DNA of 64,000 bases from Phytopythium helicoides. Taxonomy: Eukaryota > Oomycota > Peronosporomycetes > Pythiales > Pythiaceae. The position numbers were made by a program, and so were the translations under genes. Each line of letters starts with the position of its first letter. The stretch's first letter is position 1. The stretch is from assembly GCA_024867545.1 (NCBI GenBank), contig JANFNE010000045.1, positions 124,001 to 188,000 on the forward strand. The letters are read 5' to 3'. Under the pieces are notes generated by a model. That model had not been told where the DNA came from. It saw only the letters and a list, made by a program, of their open reading frames with translations, and did not search any database. Below, one piece after another: positions 40,823-49,940 of the stretch.

Positions 40823-42680
40823 CTAATGCACAACGAATTCAGCAAACCTTATCCGAGCTGCAGTAGCAGCAATTTGTGTGCCTGTCGCAACTGCGCGTGA
40901 CAGAGTTACTGTTCCTTCTAGACAATAGATGCTTGCCTTCAGGTTCCCCCACACGCGAACGAGCGGCGACCCTAGCAGCCAAATTTCAAGTCCGTCGAGA
41001 GCATCCAGTTCGCCGCTGCGATGAAGCTCGTAAATGCGAATCGCGTCGCGTGACTCAGCTACTACGAATGGGATCAGCGGAAGTGACACAACCCCTCCAA
41101 AAACTAGGAGAATGGCGCACACGATGAACGAAGTGCACTTTTGCGCAATGAGCCCAACAATACCGAGCCATCGCGGTGGCGGTGTGCTCTGCAAATTCTG
41201 CTTCAGATATTTGACCAGCAACGCGAGCTCGCTGTTACCTTCGAGATCAGTCATCTGGCGGCGCAAGTGGTTCAACTCCGAGCGGAACGTCTTCACTGCA
41301 ACTTTTTCGAGAGTTGTGAACGAGTCGGCGAGCATTCGAGCGAGCATCTCCACAGAAAAGTTAGTAGGTTGCTGCCAGTACTCGATGACCCAGTTGCCCA
41401 ATCCGAGCACGAACAATGCGTCAAATTCCACGTCTTTCTGGATGTCTTCAGCAATGTCGGCGTACAAACGTTTCCACGCGCGCTGAAAAACACCTTGGAG
41501 TTCTTCAGGGGTCACTGAACCCAGAACGATTCCTGCTGCATCGACCAGCGCGGGCGCTACGAGCCGAAGTGTATCGAGGTAATTGCCACGATATCCAGCC
41601 CAGTACAAGATGGCTGAGCTGTAGGCAGCAAACTTCAGTCGGCGTCCTTCCCCCCACGCAGTTGCTTGAGCGCTAGCCTCAGCACGGCGTGCATTCGCAA
41701 CTAGAGATCCGGTGACTATGGTTACCACAAGGGTAAGTACGGCATCTTGGTGGAGAAAAAGCATGAACTTGACGAGTCCGAATACTTTCATGAACACTGG
41801 AATGGCAACAATCACGCGGGGCATCCACGTGAATGCTCCGAGTTTGTCGGTGGACGTGCGTGTCCATTGCTCGAGTTTTTTCATCGCTTTGTCCTTGAGC
41901 TCCGAGCGGTAGAAGCACACGATGAGCATGGATACGACCATCAGTTTGTGGCGGTGCATGGCCATTTGAAACAGTATTGCGACAAAGAGCATGGAGAGAC
42001 CAGCCGATACGCGCTGCAACGCGAGCAGCTCCTGCGCAATGTAGAACAGCGCGAGATGCGCCAGTTTAACGAGGTCCAAGTGCTCAACGATGCGCTGGAG
42101 CTTAGACTCGAACGCTGTCATGGTCGTCGAGCCCGAGTTGCGACCAGAAACTGAGCGACTAGGCTGTGCGCTTTGCTCCAATCGGGGCGGTGTCGATGTC
42201 GTCGCTGGCGCGTCGTCATCCTCTTCAGTAAATGCAGGGGCTGTCGTTTGCAGCGCTCCATGCTGGAACAGCGTCAAGCTCCCGCCTTGTCGACTCTCCG
42301 GCTCGGAGTCTCGGTCGTCGTCTTCGTCCGAGTCTAGCAGGTTGTCCAGCACTGCGACTCGCGCGGCCCTGAGTCCGCTCTGCAGCTCCGCGTTGTCGGG
42401 GTGCAGCTCCAGCCCTGCACAGCGCACGGTTGGGTCAGCTGCGCTGGTCCTCCACAGCGCCCGCAGACCTCCGCGCACCCTTCTTGAACCACACGACGGC
42501 GTCCTCGAGCCTCCCCAGGCGCCGCAGCGCCGTCGTGAGCACCAGGTACCCGTCGACTCGGCTCGCGTCGAGCGCCACGCACCGCTCGGCGAGCCCGCGC
42601 GCTTGGGCCGCCGCGGCCTCCGAGCCCTCGAACAGCAGCTCCGCGCCGCGCCGCGCCAGCTCCGAGTAGTCCTCCGCCAT
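40823..42680 (-). CDS. TPR-containing multi-pass membrane protein, unknown function (2 exons)
   Basis: Exons are complement(40823..42414) and complement(42479..42680); the 64-nt intron joins FKKG with LELHPDNAEL and restores a canonical TPR. The product is 597 aa. Residues ~1-90 contain TPR-like helices (ELLFEGSEAAAAQARGLAERC, VVWFKKGLELHPDNAEL). Residues ~95-180 are acidic and Ser/Thr-rich. From ~200 on there are hydrophobic segments in two groups (LFYIAQELLALQ...LFVAILFQMAM, VIVAIPVFMKVFGLVKFML, and near the C-terminus SFIVCAILLVFGGVVSLPLI), separated by a soluble helical region. No family was recognised. Its ATG lies only about 30 bp from the divergent methyltransferase frame. Confidence 0.7.
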
Positions 42681-42709
42681 GGCCGTGAGTTGGATCGCCC
42701 TTTCTCCGA

Positions 42710-43783
42710 GTGTTCTCCGGCACTAATTACCGCAGTGACCGCCTGGCCGCATGGGCGAGCGGCCGTGGGCGCGGGTCGAGCGCGTCGACCACTGCGCGCG
42801 CGTCGCTGCGAGCGCCCGAGCGCGCGTTCTTCTCGTCGGGCGGGAGGAAGCGCAAGCGCGCGGCGCTGGACGCGCTCGTCGCGCAGGGAAAGTTCGTGCC
42901 GCTGGACGAGCGCGTCAAGCGGGGGCTGCGCGCCGCCCACGACCAGTTGCTGGCCGAGTGCAGCGCTGTGGAGCTGCTTTCGTGCTCGACGAGCAGCGAA
43001 GATGACGCTCAGACGCCGTTGACAGCCACGTTGACAGTCCGTGGCCACACTCAAGCGCTCTACTCCAGCGGAAGCGACCGCGTCGAGGTTGCGAGGGTGC
43101 TCGATGGCGCCAACGACTTGGAGCAATACCAGGACGACGACAGGTTGGTGCTGGTGCCTCCCAGAGCGTCGTTTGCCGCAGCAGACGTGCGCGAGCTTGG
43201 AGCGGTCGGGATCACGAGAAGCTTCAGGTGGATCGTCATGGACCCTCCGTGGGAGAACAAAAGCGTTGGCCGCGGCCGGCGCTACGCAACCTTCCACCAT
43301 ACAGAGCTGCTCAACGTCGATGTCCCCGGTGTAGCGAGCTCCGAGCAGTGTGTGCTCTTGATCTGGGTGACCAACAAGCCGGCGTACACACAGTTCCTGC
43401 TGCATGAGGCACTACCCCAGTGGGGATTCACGTACCACGACACGTGGTTCTGGCTCAAGGTGTGCGCGAATGCCGACCTCGTGACGCCGCTCGATTCGAC
43501 ACACCGCCTGCCGTTTGAAAAGGTCATCGTCGCGTATCGTGCCGCGAATGAGAGTGTACGTTTGGAGCTCAAGCGCATGCTTGGCGACAAGACACGAGTC
43601 ATTGCGAGCGTGCCGCTGCGCCACTCGTGGAAGCCACCACCCGAGAGTTTCTTCCCAAGTGGGGAAATGGCGGTCAACGGCGATGCTCTGGAGCTGTTTG
43701 CGAGAGAATTGCGGCCCAAGTGGACTAGCATCGGGCTGGAGGTGGGTGGCATAGAGAGCTTGCTTTCATTGCTGTCGAGCTGA
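42710..43783 (+). CDS. METTL4-type MT-A70 adenine N6-methyltransferase
   Basis: The open frame encodes about 357 residues. The core reads RWIVMDPPWENKSVGRG, with the MT-A70 catalytic DPPW motif and the NKSV continuation typical of METTL4. It is followed by LLIWVTNKP, WGFTYHDTWFWLK, PFEKVIVAY and LRHSWKPPPE. METTL4 relatives methylate adenine in U2 snRNA or DNA, and oomycete DNA 6mA has been attributed to MT-A70 proteins; which applies here is not visible. The 5' end is unresolved. No in-frame ATG lies upstream of the DPPW region, and the frame opens at a GTG at 42710. A TAATTACCGCAG acceptor at ~42735 hints at a short 5' exon, and an out-of-frame ATG lies at 42751. Confidence 0.85.
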   Translation: MFSGTNYRSDRLAAWASGRGRGSSASTTARASLRAPERAFFSSGGRKRKRAALDALVAQGKFVPLDERVKRGLRAAHDQLLAECSAVELLSCSTSSEDDAQTPLTATLTVRGHTQALYSSGSDRVEVARVLDGANDLEQYQDDDRLVLVPPRASFAAADVRELGAVGITRSFRWIVMDPPWENKSVGRGRRYATFHHTELLNVDVPGVASSEQCVLLIWVTNKPAYTQFLLHEALPQWGFTYHDTWFWLKVCANADLVTPLDSTHRLPFEKVIVAYRAANESVRLELKRMLGDKTRVIASVPLRHSWKPPPESFFPSGEMAVNGDALELFARELRPKWTSIGLEVGGIESLLSLLSS

Positions 43784-44274
43784 TGAATCTCTGCTCCTTG
43801 CAGGTTTTGAAATTCCAAGACGTGGCACTGTTCGTGTCTTCCCCAGGAGCCTCCAGTGACGCCAACGCGAGTTCATCCGACGCAATTTCATCGCAGCCAG
43901 CAACTCAAGATCCCACCTCGTAGCAGCTTCGTTCTCGAGTCTCCGTGCTGCTCCTGATTCTTGCCGCTGGGCGGCTGGCTCGGACGTGATGGAGCATTCA
44001 CTAGCTTTGAGGTATAAGGCAAGCCATCAATCACAGCGCGTACTCCAATCGCCTGACAGAGCATGACGCAATTGTCATAACTTCAGGAGAGCCGCTCAGC
44101 TTCTTCCGAGCCAAGCGATACGACTTGAGGTTGCGCATCTTGTGTGCATAGCCTGGTCGAGACCACGCATCATGATTGACGTGTCGCCTCCTCGACGATC
44201 TGCTCCCTCCCTTCGGTCTCCGCTGAGCGCTCCCACACTTGAGATTCAGGAGTCGAGACCGTCAACGCACAACC
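43784..44274. other. Intergenic region
   Basis: 3' region of the methyltransferase gene and promoter of the SDR gene. No gene was recognised. Confidence 0.55.
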
Positions 44275-45075
44275 ATGGAGCTCCCTAACGTTCGCGGCAT
44301 CATCACGGGCGGCGCCGCCGGTCTGGGCAAGAAGTTCGCCGAGACTATCCTGGAAGCAGGAGGCAAGGTAGTCATCACGGACGTGAACGAGGAGCAGCTC
44401 AAGGCCACGGGCGAGGCGCTGCAGGCGAAGTTTGGCGCCAAGAACACCGGCTTCTTCGTGCAGGACGTGACCGAGGGCGAGAGCTTCCAGGCGGCCTTCG
44501 CGTTCGCGGCCAAGCACTTGGACGGCCCCATTAACCTGCTCGTCAACAACGCCGGCATCTCGGGCGACATGAACTTCTTCAAGGAGGACATGCCGCGCGC
44601 GTGGGAAAAAGTCATCCAGATCGACCTCATCGGGCTGATGCGCGGCACGCAGGTGGGGGCCGCGACCATGCGCAAGACGCTTGGCGGTCAGGAAGGCGTC
44701 ATCATCAACCTGTGCTCCATGGCGGCCTTCTGTGACTGCCCGTTCTGGCCGCAGTACGCCGCGGCCAAGTCGGGCGTGCTCGGCTTCACCAAGTCCATGC
44801 ACCAGCTCAAGAAGTTTGGCAACGTGCGCGTCGTTGCGCTGTGCCCGGGCTTCGCCGACACGGCCATGGGCCAGGACGCTGCGACCAACTTCCCGCAGCT
44901 CATGGGCGGTCAGGCGGGTCTCATGACTCCCGAGACGGTCGCCGCCGGCCTCGTCAAGGCTATCAATGAGGGCGACAATGCTGGTCGCAGCCTCGTCGTG
45001 TCGGACCAGGCGTCTTTCTACCACGTTGGCAACTTCACGCCCGTCGAGTTCTGCTTCCCAGACTTTGAGGTGTAA
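44275..45075 (+). CDS. Short-chain dehydrogenase/reductase (15-PGDH-like classical SDR)
   Basis: Intronless, 266 aa from ATG 44275 (context ACAACCATGG). The Rossmann cofactor motif is GIITGGAAGLGKKFA (TGxxxGxG). VITDVNEEQL has an Asp after the second strand, suggesting NAD(H). NNAGIS is the structural motif, a Ser sits in INLCSMAAF, and YAAAK carries the catalytic Tyr and Lys. A CPGFADT turn follows the active site. Length and motifs are those of classical SDRs. The nearest impression is the 15-hydroxyprostaglandin dehydrogenase-like group, but the substrate cannot be told. It lies between the two arms of the OYE inverted repeat. Confidence 0.9.
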   Translation: MELPNVRGIITGGAAGLGKKFAETILEAGGKVVITDVNEEQLKATGEALQAKFGAKNTGFFVQDVTEGESFQAAFAFAAKHLDGPINLLVNNAGISGDMNFFKEDMPRAWEKVIQIDLIGLMRGTQVGAATMRKTLGGQEGVIINLCSMAAFCDCPFWPQYAAAKSGVLGFTKSMHQLKKFGNVRVVALCPGFADTAMGQDAATNFPQLMGGQAGLMTPETVAAGLVKAINEGDNAGRSLVVSDQASFYHVGNFTPVEFCFPDFEV

Positions 45076-45668
45076 ATCACGATTGTGGCCATCGCAGCGG
45101 GTTTGGGCTCCAAGCACAAAAACTATGGGGGCTGTAAAGCTGTCGAGAAAATTACTATGACAATCATGTGCGTTGTTGGATTCACTCGTGCGACTCGTGG
45201 ACTCTAAGCGTGCATGGTTGGGCCAATCTTTGGCCTCCAAAGTGCATGTTGATTGATCCATTTTGTTCACCTTACGCAATAGCGCTGCCCGCAGCTCGTT
45301 TGGCTCATGTTGACGTCCAACACTGCGATGGGAATAGGCGAGAGCACTCGATTGCAATAACAATTCTACTGCAGTTTCTGTGCGCGCTTGCTTCCGTCAC
45401 CGAGCCCTCTCATTCGGAATCGACAAAGTTGATTTGAGACGAGCTTAAGGCCTACTCGGCGTCTTCAAGAAGTTTTCGGGTCTCACTTTTGATCTAGGCC
45501 AAGTTGATCGCCAAACAAATCGCTGGGAATGCCAGCTTCAGCCACCAGCTTCAGCCACCAACTTCCACTTCAGCTGTTTGCACGCACGCTGGCAACACTT
45601 TCCGTCACAAGCTTCACTCACGCTCTCAGTCACTACGCTTCTTCGGTGCGCAAATATGTAGATAGCGG
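45076..45668. other. Intergenic region
   Basis: Downstream of the SDR gene, up to the start of the OYE repeat arm. Includes a ccagcttcagccacc repeat at 45533-45560. No gene was recognised. Confidence 0.55.
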
Positions 45669-45744
45669 TAGACAGTGTTGGTTCATGTAGGCGTCGAGGG
45701 GTTTTGAAGGACTGCAGCAAAGCGGAGAGCAGTGACTTTCACCA

Positions 45745-45760
45745 ACTCATTCTCCAACTT
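45745..45760 (+). promoter_or_regulatory. Oomycete initiator/flanking-element match
   Basis: ACTCATTCTCCAACTT fits the oomycete core promoter consensus GCTCATTYYNCAWTTT at all but two positions. It sits 60-75 nt upstream of the OYE copy 3 ATG. The same sequence is present in the other arm, on the minus strand near 38460-38475. Confidence 0.6.
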
Positions 45761-45820
45761 GCCTCGCTCCCAGCAACTCAAAAGTGACCACCCAAGATCA
45801 AGTTCAAGCCTCGTACCAAG

Positions 45821-46930
45821 ATGGCAGCCTCCAGCTACAAGCTCTTCACCCCGTTAACTGTCAGCAAAGATCTCGTCCTCAAGAACCGCATTGTAATGGC
45901 CCCCATGACCCGCGCTCGCACGAATCCAGTAACGAGAGAGGTTATTGATATCAATGCCGTCTACTATGAGCAGCGTGCTGGCGCCGGTCTCATCATCACT
46001 GAAGGCACGTCGATCTCAGAGCAAGGTCATGGTTGGCTCGGTGCTCCAGCATTGTACACAACTGAGCATGCAGCTGCGTGGAAGAAGGTGACAGATCTTG
46101 TGCACGCCAAGAATGGGAAGATTTTTGTGCAGATCGCCCATGCAGGTCGTCAGGGACACCCGTCATTCAATAGCAAGAACGACCTAGTAGCTCCCTCCGC
46201 TCTTCGGCTCGAGAGCGGCACACTTCGCAACTCCAAAGGTGAATCGGTCCCCTACGAGATGCCGCGAGAGCTCAAGATCGAAGAGATCCCAGGTATTATT
46301 GATGACTTTCGTCAAAGCGCGAAGCTCGCCAAGGACGCGGGTTTTGATGGCGTCGAGATACACGCTGCCAACGGCTTCCTCATCGACCAGTTCCTGCAGT
46401 CGACCACCAACAAACGCACAGACAAGTACGGTGGATCGATCGAGAACCGCGCGCGTTTTCTGCTTGAAGTCGTGGAGGCCATCAAGACGGTGTGGCCCGC
46501 CGAGCGCATCGGAGTGCGTCTGTCGCCAAACGGAGGCTTTGCCGGCATGGGTAGTGTCGACAACCCGGAGCAGTTTACGTATGCGCTGATGAAGCTCGGA
46601 GAGCTAAAGATTGGCTACGTGGCGCTTTTAGATGGGTTCGGATTCGGAATCTCTGACAAGTCTCGTCCTCTGACGGTGTTCGATGCCAAGGCAGCTTTCA
46701 AGGGTCTCGTGCTCGCCAACAACAGCTATACGCGTGACATCGCGGAGGGAGCCATTCGCTCCGGTGCCGCGGACTTTGTGTCTTTCGGCCGTCCGTACAT
46801 TTCGACGCCGGACCTTGCAGAGCGCTTCGAGAACGACTGGCCGCTGAACCCGGACGCGTCGTACGAGGACTACTGGACGTCGAGCAAGGGTGCTGCGGGC
46901 TACACGGACTTTCCGTTCTACAAGCCGTAG
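45821..46930 (+). CDS. Old yellow enzyme family NADPH dehydrogenase/ene-reductase, copy 3
   Basis: Intronless, 369 aa from ATG 45821. It differs from copy 1 by only a few residues (Lys for Asn in NSKGES, Ile for Val in GVEIHAANG, Phe for Leu in FPFYKP). It shares the Phe186 and Ala106 changes at the OYE1 Tyr196 and Trp116 positions, so these predate the duplication. Both copies keep full frames and promoters. Confidence 0.92.
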   Translation: MAASSYKLFTPLTVSKDLVLKNRIVMAPMTRARTNPVTREVIDINAVYYEQRAGAGLIITEGTSISEQGHGWLGAPALYTTEHAAAWKKVTDLVHAKNGKIFVQIAHAGRQGHPSFNSKNDLVAPSALRLESGTLRNSKGESVPYEMPRELKIEEIPGIIDDFRQSAKLAKDAGFDGVEIHAANGFLIDQFLQSTTNKRTDKYGGSIENRARFLLEVVEAIKTVWPAERIGVRLSPNGGFAGMGSVDNPEQFTYALMKLGELKIGYVALLDGFGFGISDKSRPLTVFDAKAAFKGLVLANNSYTRDIAEGAIRSGAADFVSFGRPYISTPDLAERFENDWPLNPDASYEDYWTSSKGAAGYTDFPFYKP

Positions 46931-46932
46931 CT

Positions 46933-48163
46933 TAGTCATGACGGTGAATGGCACTTGCTTGAGAATACAGCGAGCTACATTCCAAATTCCAAACGGTTCC
47001 CAACTCGCAAGTACAGTATTCGCATGCCAAGAGTAATGCACGGGATTGGAACACGATCAGCAGAGGGGAAAAAGCCGCCATCCTTGTCGTTTTCCTGGTC
47101 TTCATGCCTCTACACGTTAAACCACAAGCTCCTACGTCGCCCAACGCATGGCCGCTCCCGCTCTCGCCAGTTCCTTGATGCTCATCAAGGGTTTAGCGCT
47201 CGCTCACGCCAACGTGTCAACCGCGCTGTTAGTACCTTTTCGGTGGATCCATATGAGCGACAGTGGTGCGTCAGCTCAGCGCTCCACTATGAGTGCAAGT
47301 CGAAGTTGCGCCATATGGTTTGGCGGCATGGTGGTCTCGAGTGGGCAACGCTCTGTGACAGCAATGCGGTCCTGTGGGTGCAGAGGCGCGGAGGTGCCGC
47401 GTGGCAAGCGGCCGCTCCACATCCTCGTGCTCGCGCCTGGCTCGATGCGTCGGCTGGAGCCGAGGAAACTTGGCCCGAGTCGACTTGACACGTTTGCCAG
47501 CCGCTGTAGGAGGTGCCGGAGCCGCTAAATGGGGCCGGTCAGATGCCAGATCAATTGGGACCAAGCGCCACCTGGCCGGCGATTTGCGGACTCTGGCCGC
47601 CGGAACCGCCAGCCGACGCGCTCACGTGGCCCACTTTCCGCAATCCTCAGGTCTTATGATTGCGACCACGAGAGCTGCGAGGCGAGTGGCCGCGACATAT
47701 TTACAACGCAGCAGTGCGTGGGATCATGCGTGTGTCCATGGGATCTGAGCGAGTGCTGTGCACGCTGCAGTTGTCAACAATAGCAAGCCATTTAATTGAG
47801 GCGCGCATGCGAGGCTGAAGCTACCGACAGTGGTGCCTCCAGCTTCAGATTGTCACCATTGTCACCGCGGACTGGCCGTCGTTACTCACGCTGGTTGCTG
47901 GAGCGTTCGGAGCCAGCGGCTGGAAAGGCGGAGCGATCGCGCGCCGCTCGCCGCGGCTTTTTCGCCAGCTGTCGCGGCGGCAACGCGCTCCGGGCATACA
48001 AACCTCAAGTGACCCGGCCGCTCCGGGATATTCGCGCAGCGACGGGGCGGCTCCGCACGGTAGATGAAAATGTCCGGAAGCGGGCGAGCGGCTCCGCTGG
48101 CCGGCGGTGGGTGGTCTCACACTGCAATTCCCCGCGAATACCACAGCTCCAGAGACCGCCACG
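46933..48163. other. Long intergenic region
   Basis: About 1.2 kb between OYE copy 3 and the small protein gene. Open frames of 120-180 codons overlap one another on both strands but show no signal peptide, domain or splice support. GC content rises sharply near 47880-48160, probably the promoter of the next gene. Confidence 0.5.
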
Positions 48164-48478
48164 ATGCTGGGCAAGCGCTGCGCCGCCGACATGGAGGCCT
48201 GCCTCACCGAGTACTACCGCCAGGAGTGCCTGCGCGCGCTCTACGCCAAGCAGGAGCGCCGCGCCGACTGCGCGTGGGTCAACGAGAGCATGATGGCGCG
48301 CGCGCCGCAGCCGCGGAGGCGCAAGGGCGTCACCTTTGCGCTCGCGCCGGAGGTCATCGGCAACGCTGACGCCGCCGTCGACCGATCACCCATCGACGTC
48401 TCGCCCGTCTCCAAGCTCGAGCTCATGCTGCTGCTCGAGCAGCGCACGTTCCCGGCCCCGCACGCCACCACGGCGTGA
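48164..48478 (+). CDS. Small uncharacterised protein with RVxF-like motif
   Basis: 104 aa from ATG 48164 in a strong context (ACCGCCACGATGC). The N-terminal half is helical with Cys residues (CAADMEACLTEYYRQEC). The centre reads RRRKGVTFALAPEV, in which KGVTF fits the RVxF docking pattern for protein phosphatase 1. The C-terminus contains SKLELMLLLEQRTFPAP. No family was recognised. The gene call rests on start context, codon use and helical character; the PP1 link is a short-motif guess. Confidence 0.5.
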   Translation: MLGKRCAADMEACLTEYYRQECLRALYAKQERRADCAWVNESMMARAPQPRRRKGVTFALAPEVIGNADAAVDRSPIDVSPVSKLELMLLLEQRTFPAPHATTA

Positions 48479-48876
48479 GCGCGGCAGCGAGAGAGAACCA
48501 CCACACACACGCTTCCGGAAACAACCTGGTAGCGTACGAGTCAAGACCAGACAAAGAGCTCCCACAGCTACACACACCAAGCGGCGGCGGCGGGCGAGGC
48601 AGCCTGCCAACGCCGCGAGATCATCGACAAAGGCCAGCGAAGCTGCGTCGAGCTGTACAATACAGAGGACCGCCAGATAGAGCTGTAGACGGCGGCCACC
48701 AAAACGAGCCTCGCTCGTTATTTAACACCTCGAATGTAGAGCACGATTGATGACAATCCGTCCCACTTCATTCCAGGCTTTCGCGCCATGACACCAGCAC
48801 TCGACCACTTTTTTGACAGCAACAGGGCGTCCAGTCACACCACGCCAAGTTTCAAAACCTGCCTCAACCGAGTCTC
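48479..48876. other. Intergenic region between convergent genes
   Basis: 3' regions of the small protein and the GNYxRW protein. No gene was recognised. Confidence 0.55.
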
Positions 48877-49782
48877 TCATAACTCGAGCGGCAGCAGCCG
48901 GTCAACATCTTCGATCGTAACGCCATGCTCCAATAGCTCGTTCCGCGCCTTGACCCGCGCCACGAGCGCCTTGTCACGCGCCGTCTGCACCTCGAGCCTG
49001 CGGATGGCCAGGTCCAGCTGCGCCTTCTCCTGCTCGATCATCTCGGCCAATGCAGGCTTGACGTCCTCGTCGGCCGGCTCCATCGCCGCCTTGAGCGTGT
49101 TCTGCGTGCTCCACGACAGCGCCGGGGACGGCTCCGGGTCGAAGTCGAACTCAAACTCGAGCCGCCGCGGCTTCTTCGGCGACGGTCGGTACTTTTGCTC
49201 GAGCGCGTCTTCTGTCCAGAGCCTGGTGTGCCGCGGGGCGTTGCAAGCCCTGGGCGGGGTCGTGCGCCGCTCGACGGGTGGCTTCCGCGTCGTCTTGGCC
49301 CTGGGCGGCTCGCTGCGAGGCGTGTTTGCCGCGGCGGCCTTCCTCCTCGTGGACAGCAGCGGACGCTTCTTCTTTGGCTTGGCGGGCTGCTCGTCCACGG
49401 CGTCACCCATGACCGGCCGCAGCATGGCGAAGTAGCGCGAGTGGTGGCGCAGCGCGCGGTGCAGCTTGCGGCCCGCGGGGGCGCCGGGCGACTCGGCCAG
49501 CGTCCTGCGCGCGGCCCGCAGGAACTCGGCGGCCTTGAGGAAGCAGCGCTCCAGCGCGCAGACCTTGCTGCTCACGTCCGCCGCCTTGCGGTGGAAGATG
49601 CGCGCCTCGCGCAGCTGCTCCACCACCTCGGCGCTCAGCTGCAGCCGCGTGGGGGCCCCGTGCGTCCCCGCGCGACGCCAGCGCGCGTAGTTGCCGGGCG
49701 TCGCCAGCCAGTCGAGCAGCACGCCCATGGACGAGCGCCCGCCCGCCTCCGCGTGGTCCGTGGACCAGCCGCGCGACGCCAT
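48877..49782 (-). CDS. Basic nuclear-type protein with N-terminal WLxxxGNYxRW motif and C-terminal coiled coil
   Basis: Intronless, 301 aa from ATG 49782. Residues ~20-45 read LLDWLATPGNYARWRRAG, a Trp-rich helix motif that I associate with Myb/SANT-like or DNA-binding N-termini in oomycete and fungal proteins. Residues ~48-115 continue helical with Cys (KVCALERCFLKAAEFL). Residues ~130-200 are very basic and Pro-rich (KPKKKRPLLSTRRK, KKPRR) and could be nuclear localisation signals. Residues ~235-300 form a heptad-like helix (MIEQEKAQLDLAIRRLEVQ). The function is unknown; a DNA- or chromatin-associated role is inferred only from the basic composition. Confidence 0.7.
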   Translation of the reverse strand: MASRGWSTDHAEAGGRSSMGVLLDWLATPGNYARWRRAGTHGAPTRLQLSAEVVEQLREARIFHRKAADVSSKVCALERCFLKAAEFLRAARRTLAESPGAPAGRKLHRALRHHSRYFAMLRPVMGDAVDEQPAKPKKKRPLLSTRRKAAAANTPRSEPPRAKTTRKPPVERRTTPPRACNAPRHTRLWTEDALEQKYRPSPKKPRRLEFEFDFDPEPSPALSWSTQNTLKAAMEPADEDVKPALAEMIEQEKAQLDLAIRRLEVQTARDKALVARVKARNELLEHGVTIEDVDRLLPLEL

Positions 49783-49940
49783 GAGCGGCCAGGTGAGTAG
49801 TTAAATGGGGCCGCGCCAAATGCGGCGGACGGAGCGGCGCCATTGGAGGATATTCGGAACGACACGCACGGATTGGACGAAAAAGGCAACCCGAGTTGAA
49901 GTCAAAAGGATACGCCAGCAACGCACGCTGCCAGACTCGC

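Larger units (their letters stand above)
45669..46932. repeat. Inverted repeat arm (OYE copy 3), pairs with 37288..38552
   Basis: Contains promoter and full gene, near-identical and inverted relative to copy 1. About 7.1 kb of unrelated genes separates the arms. Confidence 0.92.

Noticed and set aside
42415..43405. Read-through of the TPR-membrane gene frame to an 860-codon minus-strand ORF
   Set aside because: It ignores the 64-nt intron that restores the TPR, and its upstream part is antisense to the methyltransferase.
47148..47528. 126-codon plus-strand ORF between OYE copy 3 and the small protein
   Set aside because: ATG start but no domain, no convincing signal peptide, overlaps other equally long random frames.
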